Made by a program: the position numbers and the translations under genes
In this document: positions 1 through 9,423 of the stretch, piece after piece
Layout: each line of letters opens with the position of its first letter
How positions within the stretch are numbered: position 1 is the stretch's first letter
From: Acidimicrobiales bacterium
GTDB lineage: Bacteria > Actinomycetota > Acidimicrobiia > Acidimicrobiales > Iamiaceae
Reading direction: 5' to 3'
DNA length: 40,874 bases
NCBI GenBank assembly: GCA_025463985.1
Contig: JAODBM010000053.1
Coordinates: forward strand, 1-40,874
The notes under the pieces: model-generated
What the model was told of the DNA's origin: nothing
Database searches by the model: none
Seen by the model: only the letters and a program-made list of their open reading frames with translations

Positions 1-370
1 CCAGCACCACGGCGGCCGCCAGCGCGGCCACGCGCCGCACCCAGGGCCGCGCCGGCCGGCGCGCCGCGGTGATATAGCCCATGGTCGTCGGCGCGGCCAC
101 CGCGGCCCTCGACCTGACGGGCACGAGCTGGGGTTCGACCGGCTGCGGCTCCTGCGCGATGCGCTCCAGCACGCGCCCCTCGAAGCCGGTCGGGGGCTCC
201 AGCATGGGCCCGGCGGTCAGGAGCTGGTCGAGCTGGGCGGCCTCGGCCTCGATGAGGCGGCGGCAGGCGGCGCACTGGGCGAGGTGGTCGACGACGCCGG
301 CGCGCGCCGGGCCGTCGAGGAGCCCGAGCGTGAACTCGGCGGCATTGGCGGCAACGTGCTCGCAGCTCAC
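1..370 (-). CDS. Zinc-binding anti-sigma factor (partial, runs off the left edge)
   Basis: Likely an inner-membrane anti-sigma factor that holds the neighbouring ECF sigma factor inactive. Read leftward from GTG at 370, the first 123 residues are open to the window edge. Residues 29-36 carry the HxxxCxxC zinc motif (H29, C33, C36) and C3/H5 lie near the N-terminus, as in zinc-associated anti-sigma proteins. From about residue 110 an Arg-flanked Ala/Val/Leu stretch starts and should be the membrane helix; the periplasmic part is outside the window. The start overlaps the sigma stop by 4 bases (GTGA, 367-370), so the two are translationally coupled and probably form a partner pair. The signal sensed cannot be read because the C-terminal domain is missing. 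Confidence 0.88.
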   Translation of the reverse strand, partial: MSCEHVAANAAEFTLGLLDGPARAGVVDHLAQCAACRRLIEAEAAQLDQLLTAGPMLEPPTGFEGRVLERIAQEPQPVEPQLVPVRSRAAVAAPTTMGYITAARRPARPWVRRVAALAAAVVL

Positions 371-963
371 CGTTCCGCCTCCTCGGCCTCGGTCGCGTCG
401 TGGGCCTCGGTGCCGACCTCGGCCCCCAAGGTGCGGCGGAGCTGGCGGAGGCCGTCGCGGATGCGGGTCTTCGCCGTCCCGAGCGGTACCGCGTCGAGCT
501 CGCCCACCTCGCGGGCGGTGCGGCCGCCGTAGGTCGCGAGCACGACGGCGCGGCGCTGGCCGACCGGCAAGGCCTGCAGCGCCGCCCGCACCCGGTCGAC
601 CTCGAGCCCCTGCACCGCCTGGTCGTCGGGTGCCTGACCGGCGGCCGTGAGCCCGGCGAGGAACACGTCGAGCACCTCGGACGGTCGGCTGCGCTCGGCG
701 CGCAGCGCGTCGAGCGCGGCGTTGCGGGCGATCGTGAGCAGCCAGCCCAGCGCGGTCCCGCGGCGCGGGTCGAACGCGTCGGCGTGGCGCCACGCGCGGA
801 CGAACGCCTCCTGCGCGACGTCCTCGGCCCGTCCGGCGTCGCCGAGGATGCCCATGGCTAGGCCGAACACGCGCTGCTGGTGACGGCGCACGAGCCGCGT
901 CGCGGCATCGGTGTCGCCGGCGGCCATCGCCGCCATCAGCGCGTCGTCGCCGGGTTCGACCAT
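367..963 (-). CDS. ECF-family RNA polymerase sigma factor
   Basis: A 198-residue alternative sigma factor with only regions 2 and 4. Region 2 (about residues 20-90) includes the core-binding segment with AEDVAQEAFVRAW and the DNA-melting/-10 part GWLLTIARNAALD. Region 4 (about 130-185) has the helix-turn-helix around REVGELDAVPLGTAKTRI. The ATG at 961-963 is chosen because it gives a normal N-terminus directly before the conserved part; the same frame stays open much further upstream, but that extension is antisense to two clear genes. It overlaps the anti-sigma gene by 4 bases and is divergent from a cupredoxin lipoprotein, which could be a regulon member (inference). The C-terminal tail is rich in Glu and Ala. 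Confidence 0.93.
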   Translation of the reverse strand: MVEPGDDALMAAMAAGDTDAATRLVRRHQQRVFGLAMGILGDAGRAEDVAQEAFVRAWRHADAFDPRRGTALGWLLTIARNAALDALRAERSRPSEVLDVFLAGLTAAGQAPDDQAVQGLEVDRVRAALQALPVGQRRAVVLATYGGRTAREVGELDAVPLGTAKTRIRDGLRQLRRTLGAEVGTEAHDATEAEEAER

Positions 964-990
964 CACCCTCCCTACGCCGGCCAGGGGTCG

Positions 991-1010
991 GGAGATTGGA
1001 AGCAATCCCC
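991..1010. promoter_or_regulatory. Inverted repeat in the sigma/cupredoxin divergent region
   Basis: GATTG (994-998) and CAATC (1003-1007) flank a GAAG spacer. With the outer bases the arms reach 8 bp with one mismatch. It sits 28 bases upstream of the sigma start and 56 bases upstream of the cupredoxin start, a position suited to an operator or to part of the divergent promoters. No confident -35/-10 pair was identified. Confidence 0.35.
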
Positions 1011-1065
1011 CGATCACCCACATGCGTACTGCAAAGATCGTCGAAGCAACTACCAGGAGAACCAG

Positions 1066-1512
1066 ATGCGCAAGCTCGTGGCCGTGATGGCCGTCGCCGG
1101 TCTGCTCGCGAGCGGCTGTGGCAAGTCCAGCAAGAGCGCCTCGACCACGACCGCGGCGACCGGGGGCGCGGGCGGGTCGGGCCTCGCGCAGCAGGCGGGC
1201 CTCAAGGGCACGACCGACGAGCACGGCAGCGCATCGGTCGCGGCCGGCGGCACGGTGACCGTCGAGCTGCACGACGTCTACTTCCAGCCCACCTACATCA
1301 AGGCCCCGTCCGGCGCCAAGATCACGCTCGTGCTGAAGAACGTCGGCAAGCTCCCGCACACGTTCACGCTCGATGCAGGCGGCGTGGACGAGAAGCTGTC
1401 GCCCGGCGAGACCAAGTCGGTCTCGCTCAACGCGCCGGCCCAGCTCAGCGGCGCCTTCCACTGCAGGTTCCACCAGGGCAGCGGCATGCAGGGCGGGTTC
1501 ATCGCCACCTGA
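1066..1512 (+). CDS. Cupredoxin-like copper-binding lipoprotein
   Basis: A 148-residue secreted lipoprotein with a plastocyanin/azurin-like fold. A short signal peptide ends in the lipobox LASGC with the lipidated Cys at 18, followed by a low-complexity Ser/Thr/Gly/Ala linker (about 20-45). Type-1 copper ligands are visible: H98 (LPHTF), C133, H136 and M141, giving the C-x2-H-x4-M spacing. It is probably anchored outside the membrane and carries electrons or copper; the partner is unknown. ATG 1066 is chosen because an AGGAGA Shine-Dalgarno lies at 1055-1060 and because it gives a proper signal peptide; the frame extends upstream without one. It is divergent from the ECF sigma gene and may be controlled by it (inference). 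Confidence 0.88.
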   Translation: MRKLVAVMAVAGLLASGCGKSSKSASTTTAATGGAGGSGLAQQAGLKGTTDEHGSASVAAGGTVTVELHDVYFQPTYIKAPSGAKITLVLKNVGKLPHTFTLDAGGVDEKLSPGETKSVSLNAPAQLSGAFHCRFHQGSGMQGGFIAT

Positions 1513-1563
1513 CGGTCCGCCTCGACCGCGGGCGCACGGCGGGCTCGCCCCTACGGTGGGTGG

Positions 1564-3552
<1,989 letters not shown>

Positions 3553-3602
3553 GTCCCGCGCCTGTCGCCATCCAAGGGCCGAGCCGGCCTAGGGTCCGTC
3601 CC

Positions 3603-5036
3603 GTGCGGGGCGTCCGCGGGGTGTCACTGGCGGTGGCCGTCGCCATGCTGGCGGTCGTGATCGCCGGCTGCTCGGCGGGCGGAGGGGCGGCGCCGGCGGG
3701 GCCGAGCTCCACGCACGCGGCCCCTGCCCCTCGCACCTTCTGCCGCAGCACGAACCCGCTCGAGCGCACGATCGAAGGCCTCTACGTCTCGCTCCTCGCC
3801 CGTTGCCCTCGTCCCAGCGAACGCGTCGCCACGCGCGCCGACGTCACGCGCCGTGGCGTCGCCGTGGCCGCCACCACCCTCGCCGGGTCCGCCGACGGCC
3901 GCGCTCGCCTCGCGCTCGAGCTCTACCTCATCGCGCTTGCCCGACCACCCACGGCGAGCGAGCTGCGGTCGGCGACGACGATCCTGGCGGACAGCACGAA
4001 GGGCGTCGCCTTCTACGCCGCGCTCCTCGGGTCCCGCGAGGCGATGGGCAAGGCGGGCTCGACCGCCACGTGGCTCGACAACCTCTCGTTCCGGTTCAGC
4101 GCCAAGCTCCTCGACGCCAAGGGCCAGGCGGACTGGCGCGGCCGGCTCGCCGCCGGGACGACGCCGACGCAGGTGGCGCAGCAGATGGCGGACACGTCCG
4201 CCGGTCGCTTCTTCACCGCGGCCCTGCTCGTGGGCGTGCCCGCCACGGGCCGGATCAACTTCAGGTCGCCCCTCGAGCCCGCGGTGCAGAAGCTCGTGGA
4301 CCGCGGCGAGCTCGGCCCCGCCCGCGCCGCACTCGTCGCATCGCTCGGACCTCAGCCGCAGCAGCGCGCGCTGCTCAGCGGCGACAGCATCGCAGCCCAG
4401 GCCGCGGGCTATTGGCGGTCGATCCTCGGCCCCGGTGTCGTCGGCCAGTCGATCGCCATCCCCTCGTTCGCCGCGTGCGACGAGCGCCCGCTGCTGCTTC
4501 CCGCCGCCGCTCTCTCCCGCCCCGACGTCGTGGTGATCAGCTACCTCGGCAACCACAAGACCGCCTGCATGAAGGCGGCGCCGCGGCGCAGCGTCGTCGA
4601 CCGCTACCGCGACGACCTGCTCGCCACCTTCCGCGACCTGCGGGCCGCGCAGCCGGGCGTGCGCATCGTGCTCGTGACCCCGCTGCCGGTGGCCAAGGGG
4701 GCCGACTGGGCGCCCGACGACCTGGTCGCGCTCGACCACGAGCTGGCCGCCGCGGCGCGTGACGACGTGACCGTGGCCGACGGCCGCAAGGACCTCACCA
4801 CGCCCACCGGCGCCTACACGACCATGCTCCCGTGCCTGCCCGACGAGCCCCGGGCCACGGCGCCGCGGTGCACCGGCCCGGTCGTGCGCGGCGTCCGCCA
4901 GAACGTCCTGCGCGCCCCCGACGGCGTGCACCTCTGCCTCGGCACGTCGTACGGCAACCTCACGTGCGCCACCTGGTCCCCCGGCGCCTGGCGCTTCGCC
5001 CGCAACCTCGCCGCCGCCACCCGCTCCCAGCTCTGA
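3603..5036 (+). CDS. Secreted lipoprotein with DUF4214-like repeats and SGNH hydrolase domain
   Basis: About 477 residues from GTG 3603 (GTG 3621 is an alternative; ATG 3645 would leave too short a signal peptide). The leader ends in VIAGC, so it is probably a lipoprotein with Cys 23. Residues about 40-215 contain helical units resembling DUF4214 (GLYVSLLARCPRPSE, LYLIALARPPTASEL, NLSFRFSAKLLDAKG). The C-terminal half is an SGNH/GDSL-type hydrolase domain: GDS with Ser 262 as nucleophile, a SYLGNHKT segment like the oxyanion Gly/Asn blocks, and DGVH with D440 and H443 completing the triad. SGNH domains in envelope proteins often remove or add O-acetyl groups on glycans; the substrate here is unknown. 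The combination with DUF4214 is discussed under findings. Confidence 0.8.
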   Translation: MRGVRGVSLAVAVAMLAVVIAGCSAGGGAAPAGPSSTHAAPAPRTFCRSTNPLERTIEGLYVSLLARCPRPSERVATRADVTRRGVAVAATTLAGSADGRARLALELYLIALARPPTASELRSATTILADSTKGVAFYAALLGSREAMGKAGSTATWLDNLSFRFSAKLLDAKGQADWRGRLAAGTTPTQVAQQMADTSAGRFFTAALLVGVPATGRINFRSPLEPAVQKLVDRGELGPARAALVASLGPQPQQRALLSGDSIAAQAAGYWRSILGPGVVGQSIAIPSFAACDERPLLLPAAALSRPDVVVISYLGNHKTACMKAAPRRSVVDRYRDDLLATFRDLRAAQPGVRIVLVTPLPVAKGADWAPDDLVALDHELAAAARDDVTVADGRKDLTTPTGAYTTMLPCLPDEPRATAPRCTGPVVRGVRQNVLRAPDGVHLCLGTSYGNLTCATWSPGAWRFARNLAAATRSQL

Positions 5037-5138
5037 CCCTGCGTCTCACCGGGTGCAGAGCGTGACGACCGCCGGACGGCCGGCGCGCCGGGCCCTGCGT
5101 CGTCCCGCCGCTGCGAGCGCGGCGGACAGACTGGCTGG

Positions 5139-5738
5139 GTGAACGTGAGCGAGGCGATGCGACGACGACGGATGGTGCGACGGTTCCAACCGCGCGCCGT
5201 GGACCCCGGGGTCGTCGACCAGCTCGTGGACCTGGCCCGGAGGGCGCCGTCGGCGGGGCACAGCCAGGGCATCGACATCGTGGTCCTCGAGGGCCCGACG
5301 CAGACCGCTCGCTACTGGGACGTGACCCTTCCCGCAGATCGCCGCCCGGCCTTCCGCTGGCCGGGCTTGATCGCCGCTCCGGCACTGCTCGTCGTCGTGA
5401 CCACGCCGAGCGCCTACGTGAGCCGCTACGCCGAGGAGGACAAGGCGGCCACCGGCCTCGGCTCGGGCACCGACGCGTGGCCGGTCCCCTACTGGTGGGT
5501 CGACGCCGGCGCCGCCATCGAGCACCTGCTGCTCGGCGCGGTCGAGGCCGGCCTGGGCGCCTGCCTGTTCGGGGCCTTCGACCACGAGCAGGACGTCCTC
5601 ACTGCCCTCGGCGCGCCGGCGGGCTCACGCATCGCCGGCACCGTCGCCCTCGGTCATCCCGCCGCGGACGAACCCGGCCGCTCCGCCACCCGACCCCGCC
5701 GGCCGCTCACCGACGTCCTCCACCGCGGCGGCTGGTGA
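5139..5738 (+). CDS. Nitroreductase-family flavoprotein
   Basis: A 199-residue FMN-dependent nitroreductase-fold protein. The N-terminal signature MRRRRMVRRFQPRAVD followed by ARRAPSAGHSQG (FMN contact region), a mid-protein WWVDAGAAIEHLLLGAVEAGLGACLFGAF helix pair and a closing GTVALGHP segment are standard for the family. The natural substrate is not predictable; relatives reduce nitro compounds, quinones or act in F420-linked reactions. GTG 5139 is used; GTG 5145 or ATG 5157 are alternatives, and no strong ribosome site separates them. It ends 11 bases before a convergent hypothetical gene. Confidence 0.85.
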   Translation: MNVSEAMRRRRMVRRFQPRAVDPGVVDQLVDLARRAPSAGHSQGIDIVVLEGPTQTARYWDVTLPADRRPAFRWPGLIAAPALLVVVTTPSAYVSRYAEEDKAATGLGSGTDAWPVPYWWVDAGAAIEHLLLGAVEAGLGACLFGAFDHEQDVLTALGAPAGSRIAGTVALGHPAADEPGRSATRPRRPLTDVLHRGGW

Positions 5739-5749
5739 TCGGGCGGGGT

Positions 5750-6418
5750 CTAGGAGTACTTGACGAGGTCGTCGGCCATCGCCCAGCCGAAGGCGACGAG
5801 CGCGTCGCCGCGCGGGCCGTCGAGCGAGGCGAAGAACTGCTCGAACCCGGGGTCGATCTTCTCGGGCTTCAGCGACTCGTGGTCGAAGACCTGCGGGAAC
5901 GAGTCGTCGCCGGTGACCACGAACGTGCGCTCGTCGTAGCTGCCGGCGTCGATGCCGAAGCGCTTGGCCAGGCGCCGACCCCAGGCCCGCTCCTCACCGG
6001 TGGCCGAGTAGTCGGGCCGGGGGACGATGTCCTTGAGGTGACGGAAGGCCTCGTAGCCCGAGACGGTGGCGAAGCGGGTGCCGACCAGCACGTCTTCGTC
6101 GGGGAACGCGAGCACGGCCCGGCGCAGCTGGTCGGTGATGATGCCGCGCAGCACGGTCTCCCGCTTCGACGTGCGCTTCACCGAGGCCAGGCCGATGATC
6201 ACGCTGGGGGTGCCGCCGATGCGCTCGAGCGTGCTGAAGCAGAAGCCCTTGAGGCGTCCGGCGTCGCGTGCGAGCGTGACGAGCACCCAGGATTCGGCTG
6301 CCTTGGACAGCAGCCCAACCTCGAACCGACTGGGGCCATCGGCGCAGAGATCGGCCATCTCGGCCAGCTCCGCGTCGCCCAGCGACGTGCAGTCCTTGGT
6401 CTCCACCTCGATTGCCAT
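5750..6418 (-). CDS. Conserved hypothetical protein, possibly acetyltransferase-like
   Basis: A 222-residue soluble protein with good codon structure and no signal peptide or membrane helix. I do not recognise the family with certainty. The middle (about 45-125) has strands and a helix reminiscent of a GNAT core: SWVLVTLARDAGRLKGFCFSTL, then RETVLRGIITDQLRRAVLAF and DEDVLVGTRFATVSGYEAF. No clear acetyl-CoA loop (Q/RxxGxG/A) is present, so this is only a fold impression. ATG 6418 follows AGGG at 5-nt spacing, and a GGAGG lies further up. A perfect 10-bp inverted repeat sits directly upstream (separate entry). It is transcribed in the same direction as the GNAT gene upstream, 139 bases away. 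Confidence 0.7.
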   Translation of the reverse strand: MAIEVETKDCTSLGDAELAEMADLCADGPSRFEVGLLSKAAESWVLVTLARDAGRLKGFCFSTLERIGGTPSVIIGLASVKRTSKRETVLRGIITDQLRRAVLAFPDEDVLVGTRFATVSGYEAFRHLKDIVPRPDYSATGEERAWGRRLAKRFGIDAGSYDERTFVVTGDDSFPQVFDHESLKPEKIDPGFEQFFASLDGPRGDALVAFGWAMADDLVKYS

Positions 6419-6422
6419 GGCC

Positions 6423-6476
6423 CTGGTTCGACCCTCCGAGCGGCGGACGTGTGCCGTTCAAGTCCAGTCGAACCAG
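6423..6476 (-). promoter_or_regulatory. Perfect 10-bp inverted repeat in the leader of the hypothetical gene
   Basis: CTGGTTCGAC (6423-6432) is repeated in inverted orientation as GTCGAACCAG (6467-6476), separated by 34 bases. Read on the minus strand, the downstream arm ends four bases before the ATG at 6418 and lies beside GGAGG (6437-6433). The pair could therefore be an RNA stem affecting translation initiation or a DNA operator. The match is seen directly; the role is inference. Confidence 0.45.
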
Positions 6477-6557
6477 CGCAGCGTTGCAACTCGGTGACAC
6501 GCGTGTCGGCGGAGCGACCCGGCGAAGGGGCCGGTTCGAGGCCGCTGGCCGCCCCGG

Positions 6558-6992
6558 TCAGGGCGTCCAGCGATAGGTGGTCCAGCCCCCCAGCGGGCGG
6601 GCGCCGAGCGACTCGTAGAAGCCGATGGCGCGCTCGTTCCAATCAAGGACGTTCCACTCGACGCGCCCATCGGTGCGGTCGCGGAGGGCCTGGATCAGGG
6701 CCCGACCCGCGCCGTTGCCCCGCAGCTCGGCCCGCACGAACAGGTCCTCGAGCCAGATGCCAGACCGGCCGAGGAACGTCGAGAACGTCGGGAACCACAG
6801 CGCCATCCCACCCACGCGCCCGTCGACCTCGACCAGCAGCACCCGAGGCACCGCATCCGGGCCGAACAGCTGGTCACCGAGGCCGTCGACGTCCCACACC
6901 ACCTCGTGCGCGAGCTGCTCGAACTCGGCCAGCTCGCGGATGAGGGCGGCGATCTCGCCGAGGTCGTCGGGGGTGGCGTCGCGCACGATCAC
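6558..6992 (-). CDS. GNAT acetyltransferase, diamine/thialysine acetyltransferase-like
   Basis: A 144-residue complete GNAT domain. It starts with IVRDATPDDLGEIAALIREL, has the family strand FPTFSTFLGRSGIWLEDLFV, the acetyl-CoA loop RAELRGNGAGRAL (motif A, R/QxxGxG/A) and the strand VEWNVLDWNERAIGFYESLGA. The TFxGxxGxxLEDLxV and VLDWNxxAIxFY segments are typical of the SSAT2/thialysine N-epsilon-acetyltransferase branch, so a small polyamine-like or amino-acid amine is a plausible acceptor; that is family knowledge, not proof. ATG 6992 begins the conserved domain directly. It is divergent from the small lipoprotein gene at 7087. Confidence 0.9.
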   Translation of the reverse strand: MIVRDATPDDLGEIAALIRELAEFEQLAHEVVWDVDGLGDQLFGPDAVPRVLLVEVDGRVGGMALWFPTFSTFLGRSGIWLEDLFVRAELRGNGAGRALIQALRDRTDGRVEWNVLDWNERAIGFYESLGARPLGGWTTYRWTP

Positions 6993-7086
6993 GGGGTGAC
7001 CTTAGGCAGCCCTCGCCCTACGGGCGGGCGCCCCGGAGCCCACGCTCGCGTCGAGGGGCCGGGCGGCCCGGCAGTACCGTGCCCCC

Positions 7087-7356
7087 ATGCGCCGCACCGG
7101 GATGGTTGTCGCCTGCGCCGCCGTCCTGCTCGGCTCGGTGAGCTGCTCGAAGGGCAACAGCGTGAACGACGACCGCAAGCGCCTCGTCGACGAGCTGGTG
7201 AAGGCCGGCCGCTCCCGCCCGCAGTCCGAGTGCATCGTGTCCAAGCTCGACGACCAGCTGCTGAAGCTGATGCGGGCCGGCAAGCCGCCCCCCGTCGACA
7301 GCCCCGCGTTCAAGGGTTACAGCGCCTCGATCAGCCGCTGCGTGGCCGTGAAGTAG
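7087..7356 (+). CDS. Small putative lipoprotein, function unknown
   Basis: An 89-residue exported protein. An N-terminal signal peptide (MRRTGMVVACAAVLLGSVSC) ends in a lipobox-like VSC with Cys 20. The mature part is charged, with two further cysteines (in SECIVSKL and SRCVAVK) that could form a disulfide outside the membrane. It resembles short actinobacterial lipoproteins of unknown role. Its last 26 bases overlap the 3-prime end of the convergent hydrolase gene, which supports both reading frames being compact but leaves no room for a terminator between them. Confidence 0.7.
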   Translation: MRRTGMVVACAAVLLGSVSCSKGNSVNDDRKRLVDELVKAGRSRPQSECIVSKLDDQLLKLMRAGKPPPVDSPAFKGYSASISRCVAVK

Positions 7357-8296
7357 GCGCTCCGTCGCCACGCCCGCCACCGGCGTCGGGACGGGCGACG
7401 ATCGGGTTGGTCAGCACGCCGAGGCCCGCGACCTCGCAGCTGACGGTGGCGCCGGGGGCCAACCACGGGTAGCGCTCGCCACCGTGGGTGGCCGAGAGCT
7501 CGAGGATGCAGCCGGTGCCGACGGTCCCCGAGCCGATCACGTCGCCGGGCCGCAGCTCGGCATCGCGTGACGCGTGCGCGATCAGCTCGCCCCAGGTGAA
7601 CTGCAGGTCGCCGAGGTCGCCCCGGCTCCACTCCACGCCGTCGACCGCCGCCGTCATGCGGGCGCGCGGGCGGCCCGAGCGCACGTCGGGAAGCTCGTCG
7701 GGCGTCACCAGCACCGGGCCGAGCGACGTCGCGAAGTCCTTGCCCTTCGCCGGCCCGAGGCCGTGGCGCATCTCGCGGCGCTGCAGGTCGCGCGCCGACC
7801 AGTCGTTCATCACGGTGAAGCCCGCGACCACGTCGAGCCACTGCTCGGCCGGCACGTCGCTGCAGCGGACGCCGACGACCGCCGCCACCTCGAGCTCGTA
7901 GTCCAGCTCCGCGCAGTCGCGCGGCGCGTGGACGGGGTCGTCCGGGCCGAGCACCGCGGCCGGGTTGCTGAAGTAGAAGACCGGCAGCTGGTACCAATCG
8001 GGATCCATCGCCAGGCCGCGGGCCTCGCGCGCCGTCGCCACGTGTGCCTCGAACGCGTAGAAGTCCCGGATCGACGGTGGGAACGGCACGGGCGAGCGGA
8101 GCGAGACCGAGTCGAGCGGCACCCAGTCGCCGTCGGGACCGGGTCGGCCGCGGGCCATCGCCCAGCGCAGGAGCTCGGCCTGGCCGCCGTCGGCGTCGAC
8201 GACCGCGGTGATCGGCAGGGCCCGGTCGCCGTCGACGACGCCCAACCAGATCGGGCCGGGCGTGTCTCGATCGGTGAACCGGGCCAGCTGCACCAC
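7331..8296 (-). CDS. Fumarylacetoacetate hydrolase-family protein
   Basis: A 321-residue FAH-fold hydrolase. Metal-binding acidic residues are visible as E134 and E136 (ELDYELEVAAVVG) and D165 (VMNDWSARDLQ). DFYAFEAHV near residue 78-86 matches the catalytic Asp/His region, and GPAKGKDFATSLGP and GSGTVGTGC are the usual loop and turn signatures. Placed immediately after 4-hydroxyphenylpyruvate dioxygenase, it most likely cleaves fumarylacetoacetate (or maleylacetoacetate-like acids) at the end of tyrosine breakdown; the fold also covers other beta-diketone hydrolases. The gene begins two bases after the dioxygenase stop, at one of two consecutive GTG codons (8296 or 8293). The C-terminal 26 bases overlap the convergent lipoprotein gene. 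Confidence 0.9.
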   Translation of the reverse strand: MVQLARFTDRDTPGPIWLGVVDGDRALPITAVVDADGGQAELLRWAMARGRPGPDGDWVPLDSVSLRSPVPFPPSIRDFYAFEAHVATAREARGLAMDPDWYQLPVFYFSNPAAVLGPDDPVHAPRDCAELDYELEVAAVVGVRCSDVPAEQWLDVVAGFTVMNDWSARDLQRREMRHGLGPAKGKDFATSLGPVLVTPDELPDVRSGRPRARMTAAVDGVEWSRGDLGDLQFTWGELIAHASRDAELRPGDVIGSGTVGTGCILELSATHGGERYPWLAPGATVSCEVAGLGVLTNPIVARPDAGGGRGDGAPTSRPRSG

Positions 8297-8298
8297 CC

Positions 8299-9423
8299 TC
8301 AGAGGTTGCCGCGTTGGGCCTGGGCGCGCTCGATGGCCTCGAACAGCGCCTTGAAGTTGCCCTCGCCGAAGCCGGTGGCGCCCCGTCGCTCGATGATCTC
8401 GAAGAAGACCGTGGGCCGGTCGGTGATGGTCTCGGTGAAGGTCTGCAGCAGGTGCCCGCGCTCGTCGCGGTCGACGAGCACGCCGAGCGCTTGGAGCTCG
8501 TCCCAGGGCAGGTCGAGGTCGGCCATGCGGGCGCGGGCGTCGGCGTAGTAGTCGGGCGGCACGCCCATGAACCGCACCCCGCGCGCTCGCAACGCTCGCA
8601 CGGTGGCCACGATGTCGTCGCTGCGCAGGGCGATGTGCTGCACGCCCGAGGTGCCGTAGAAGTCGAGGTACTCCTCGATCTGGCTCTTCTTGCGCCCGTC
8701 TGCGGGCTCGTTGAGCGGCATCACCACGCTGTCGCCGTTCCACACCACCGTCGACATCAGCGCCGAGAACTCGGTCGAGATCTGGTCGTCGTCGAAGTGC
8801 TGCATGCTGCGGAACCCGAAGACCTGCTCGTAGAACGTGACCCACGACCCGAGCGCGCCCTTCGGCACGTTGCCCACGACGTGGTCGAGGCCGGTGATGC
8901 CCACGAGGGGCTCGGACGGGGAGATCAGGTCGGTCGTCTCGAACGTCGGGGCGAACGGGCCGCGATAGCGGCGGCGGTCGAGCAACGTGTGCACCGTGTC
9001 GCCATACGTGGCGACGGCCGCCTGCCGGATCGTGCCGTGCGCATCGGTGTCGTCGGCCGGCGGCCGCAGCCCGGTGCCGCCGCGAGCCAACGCTGCGTCG
9101 TAGGCGACGTCGACGTCCTGCACCAGGAAGGCCACGTCGCGCACGCCGTCGCCGTGGCGCATGACGTGCGCCGCGATCGGCGAGTCGGGGTGCAGCGCGC
9201 CGCTGATCATGAACCGCACACCGCCCTGCTCGACCAGGTACGACACGCGATCGCGCCGGCCGGTCTCGGGCCCGGCGTAGGCCACCGGCGTGAAGCCGAA
9301 CGCCGAGCAGAGGAAGCCGGCGAACGTGCGGGCGTTGCCGACCCACCACTCGAGGTGATCGATGCCCGCGAGGCGCGGCGGCTTCACGCGGTCGAGGTCG
9401 CGGTGATGGTCGACGATGCTCAC
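8299..9423 (-). CDS. hppD: 4-hydroxyphenylpyruvate dioxygenase
   Basis: A 374-residue vicinal-oxygen-chelate Fe(II) enzyme converting 4-hydroxyphenylpyruvate to homogentisate. The C-terminal domain carries the iron triad H181 (GLDHVVGNV), H263 (VQHIALRS) and E342 (FFEIIERR), and ends with the HPPD-type tail GFGEGNFKALFEAIE. The N-terminal VOC domain (about 20-150) starts GIDHLEWWVGNA. Length fits bacterial HPPD. The related 4-hydroxymandelate synthase uses the same substrate and fold, so this alternative is not fully excluded, but the tail and FAH neighbour favour HPPD. GTG 9423 overlaps the upstream gene stop by 4 bases (GTGA), so translation is coupled with the haem-oxygenase-fold gene. Confidence 0.94.
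   Translation of the reverse strand: MSIVDHHRDLDRVKPPRLAGIDHLEWWVGNARTFAGFLCSAFGFTPVAYAGPETGRRDRVSYLVEQGGVRFMISGALHPDSPIAAHVMRHGDGVRDVAFLVQDVDVAYDAALARGGTGLRPPADDTDAHGTIRQAAVATYGDTVHTLLDRRRYRGPFAPTFETTDLISPSEPLVGITGLDHVVGNVPKGALGSWVTFYEQVFGFRSMQHFDDDQISTEFSALMSTVVWNGDSVVMPLNEPADGRKKSQIEEYLDFYGTSGVQHIALRSDDIVATVRALRARGVRFMGVPPDYYADARARMADLDLPWDELQALGVLVDRDERGHLLQTFTETITDRPTVFFEIIERRGATGFGEGNFKALFEAIERAQAQRGNL

Noticed and set aside
6423-6476. A tRNA or tRNA-like element, because of GGTTCGAC/GTCGAACC strings
   Set aside because: No acceptor or anticodon stem can be folded around them; only the inverted repeat remains.
8299-9423. 4-hydroxymandelate synthase instead of HPPD
   Set aside because: Same fold and metal triad, but the C-terminal GFGEGNFKALFEAIE tail and the adjacent FAH-family gene favour HPPD. 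Assay would settle it.
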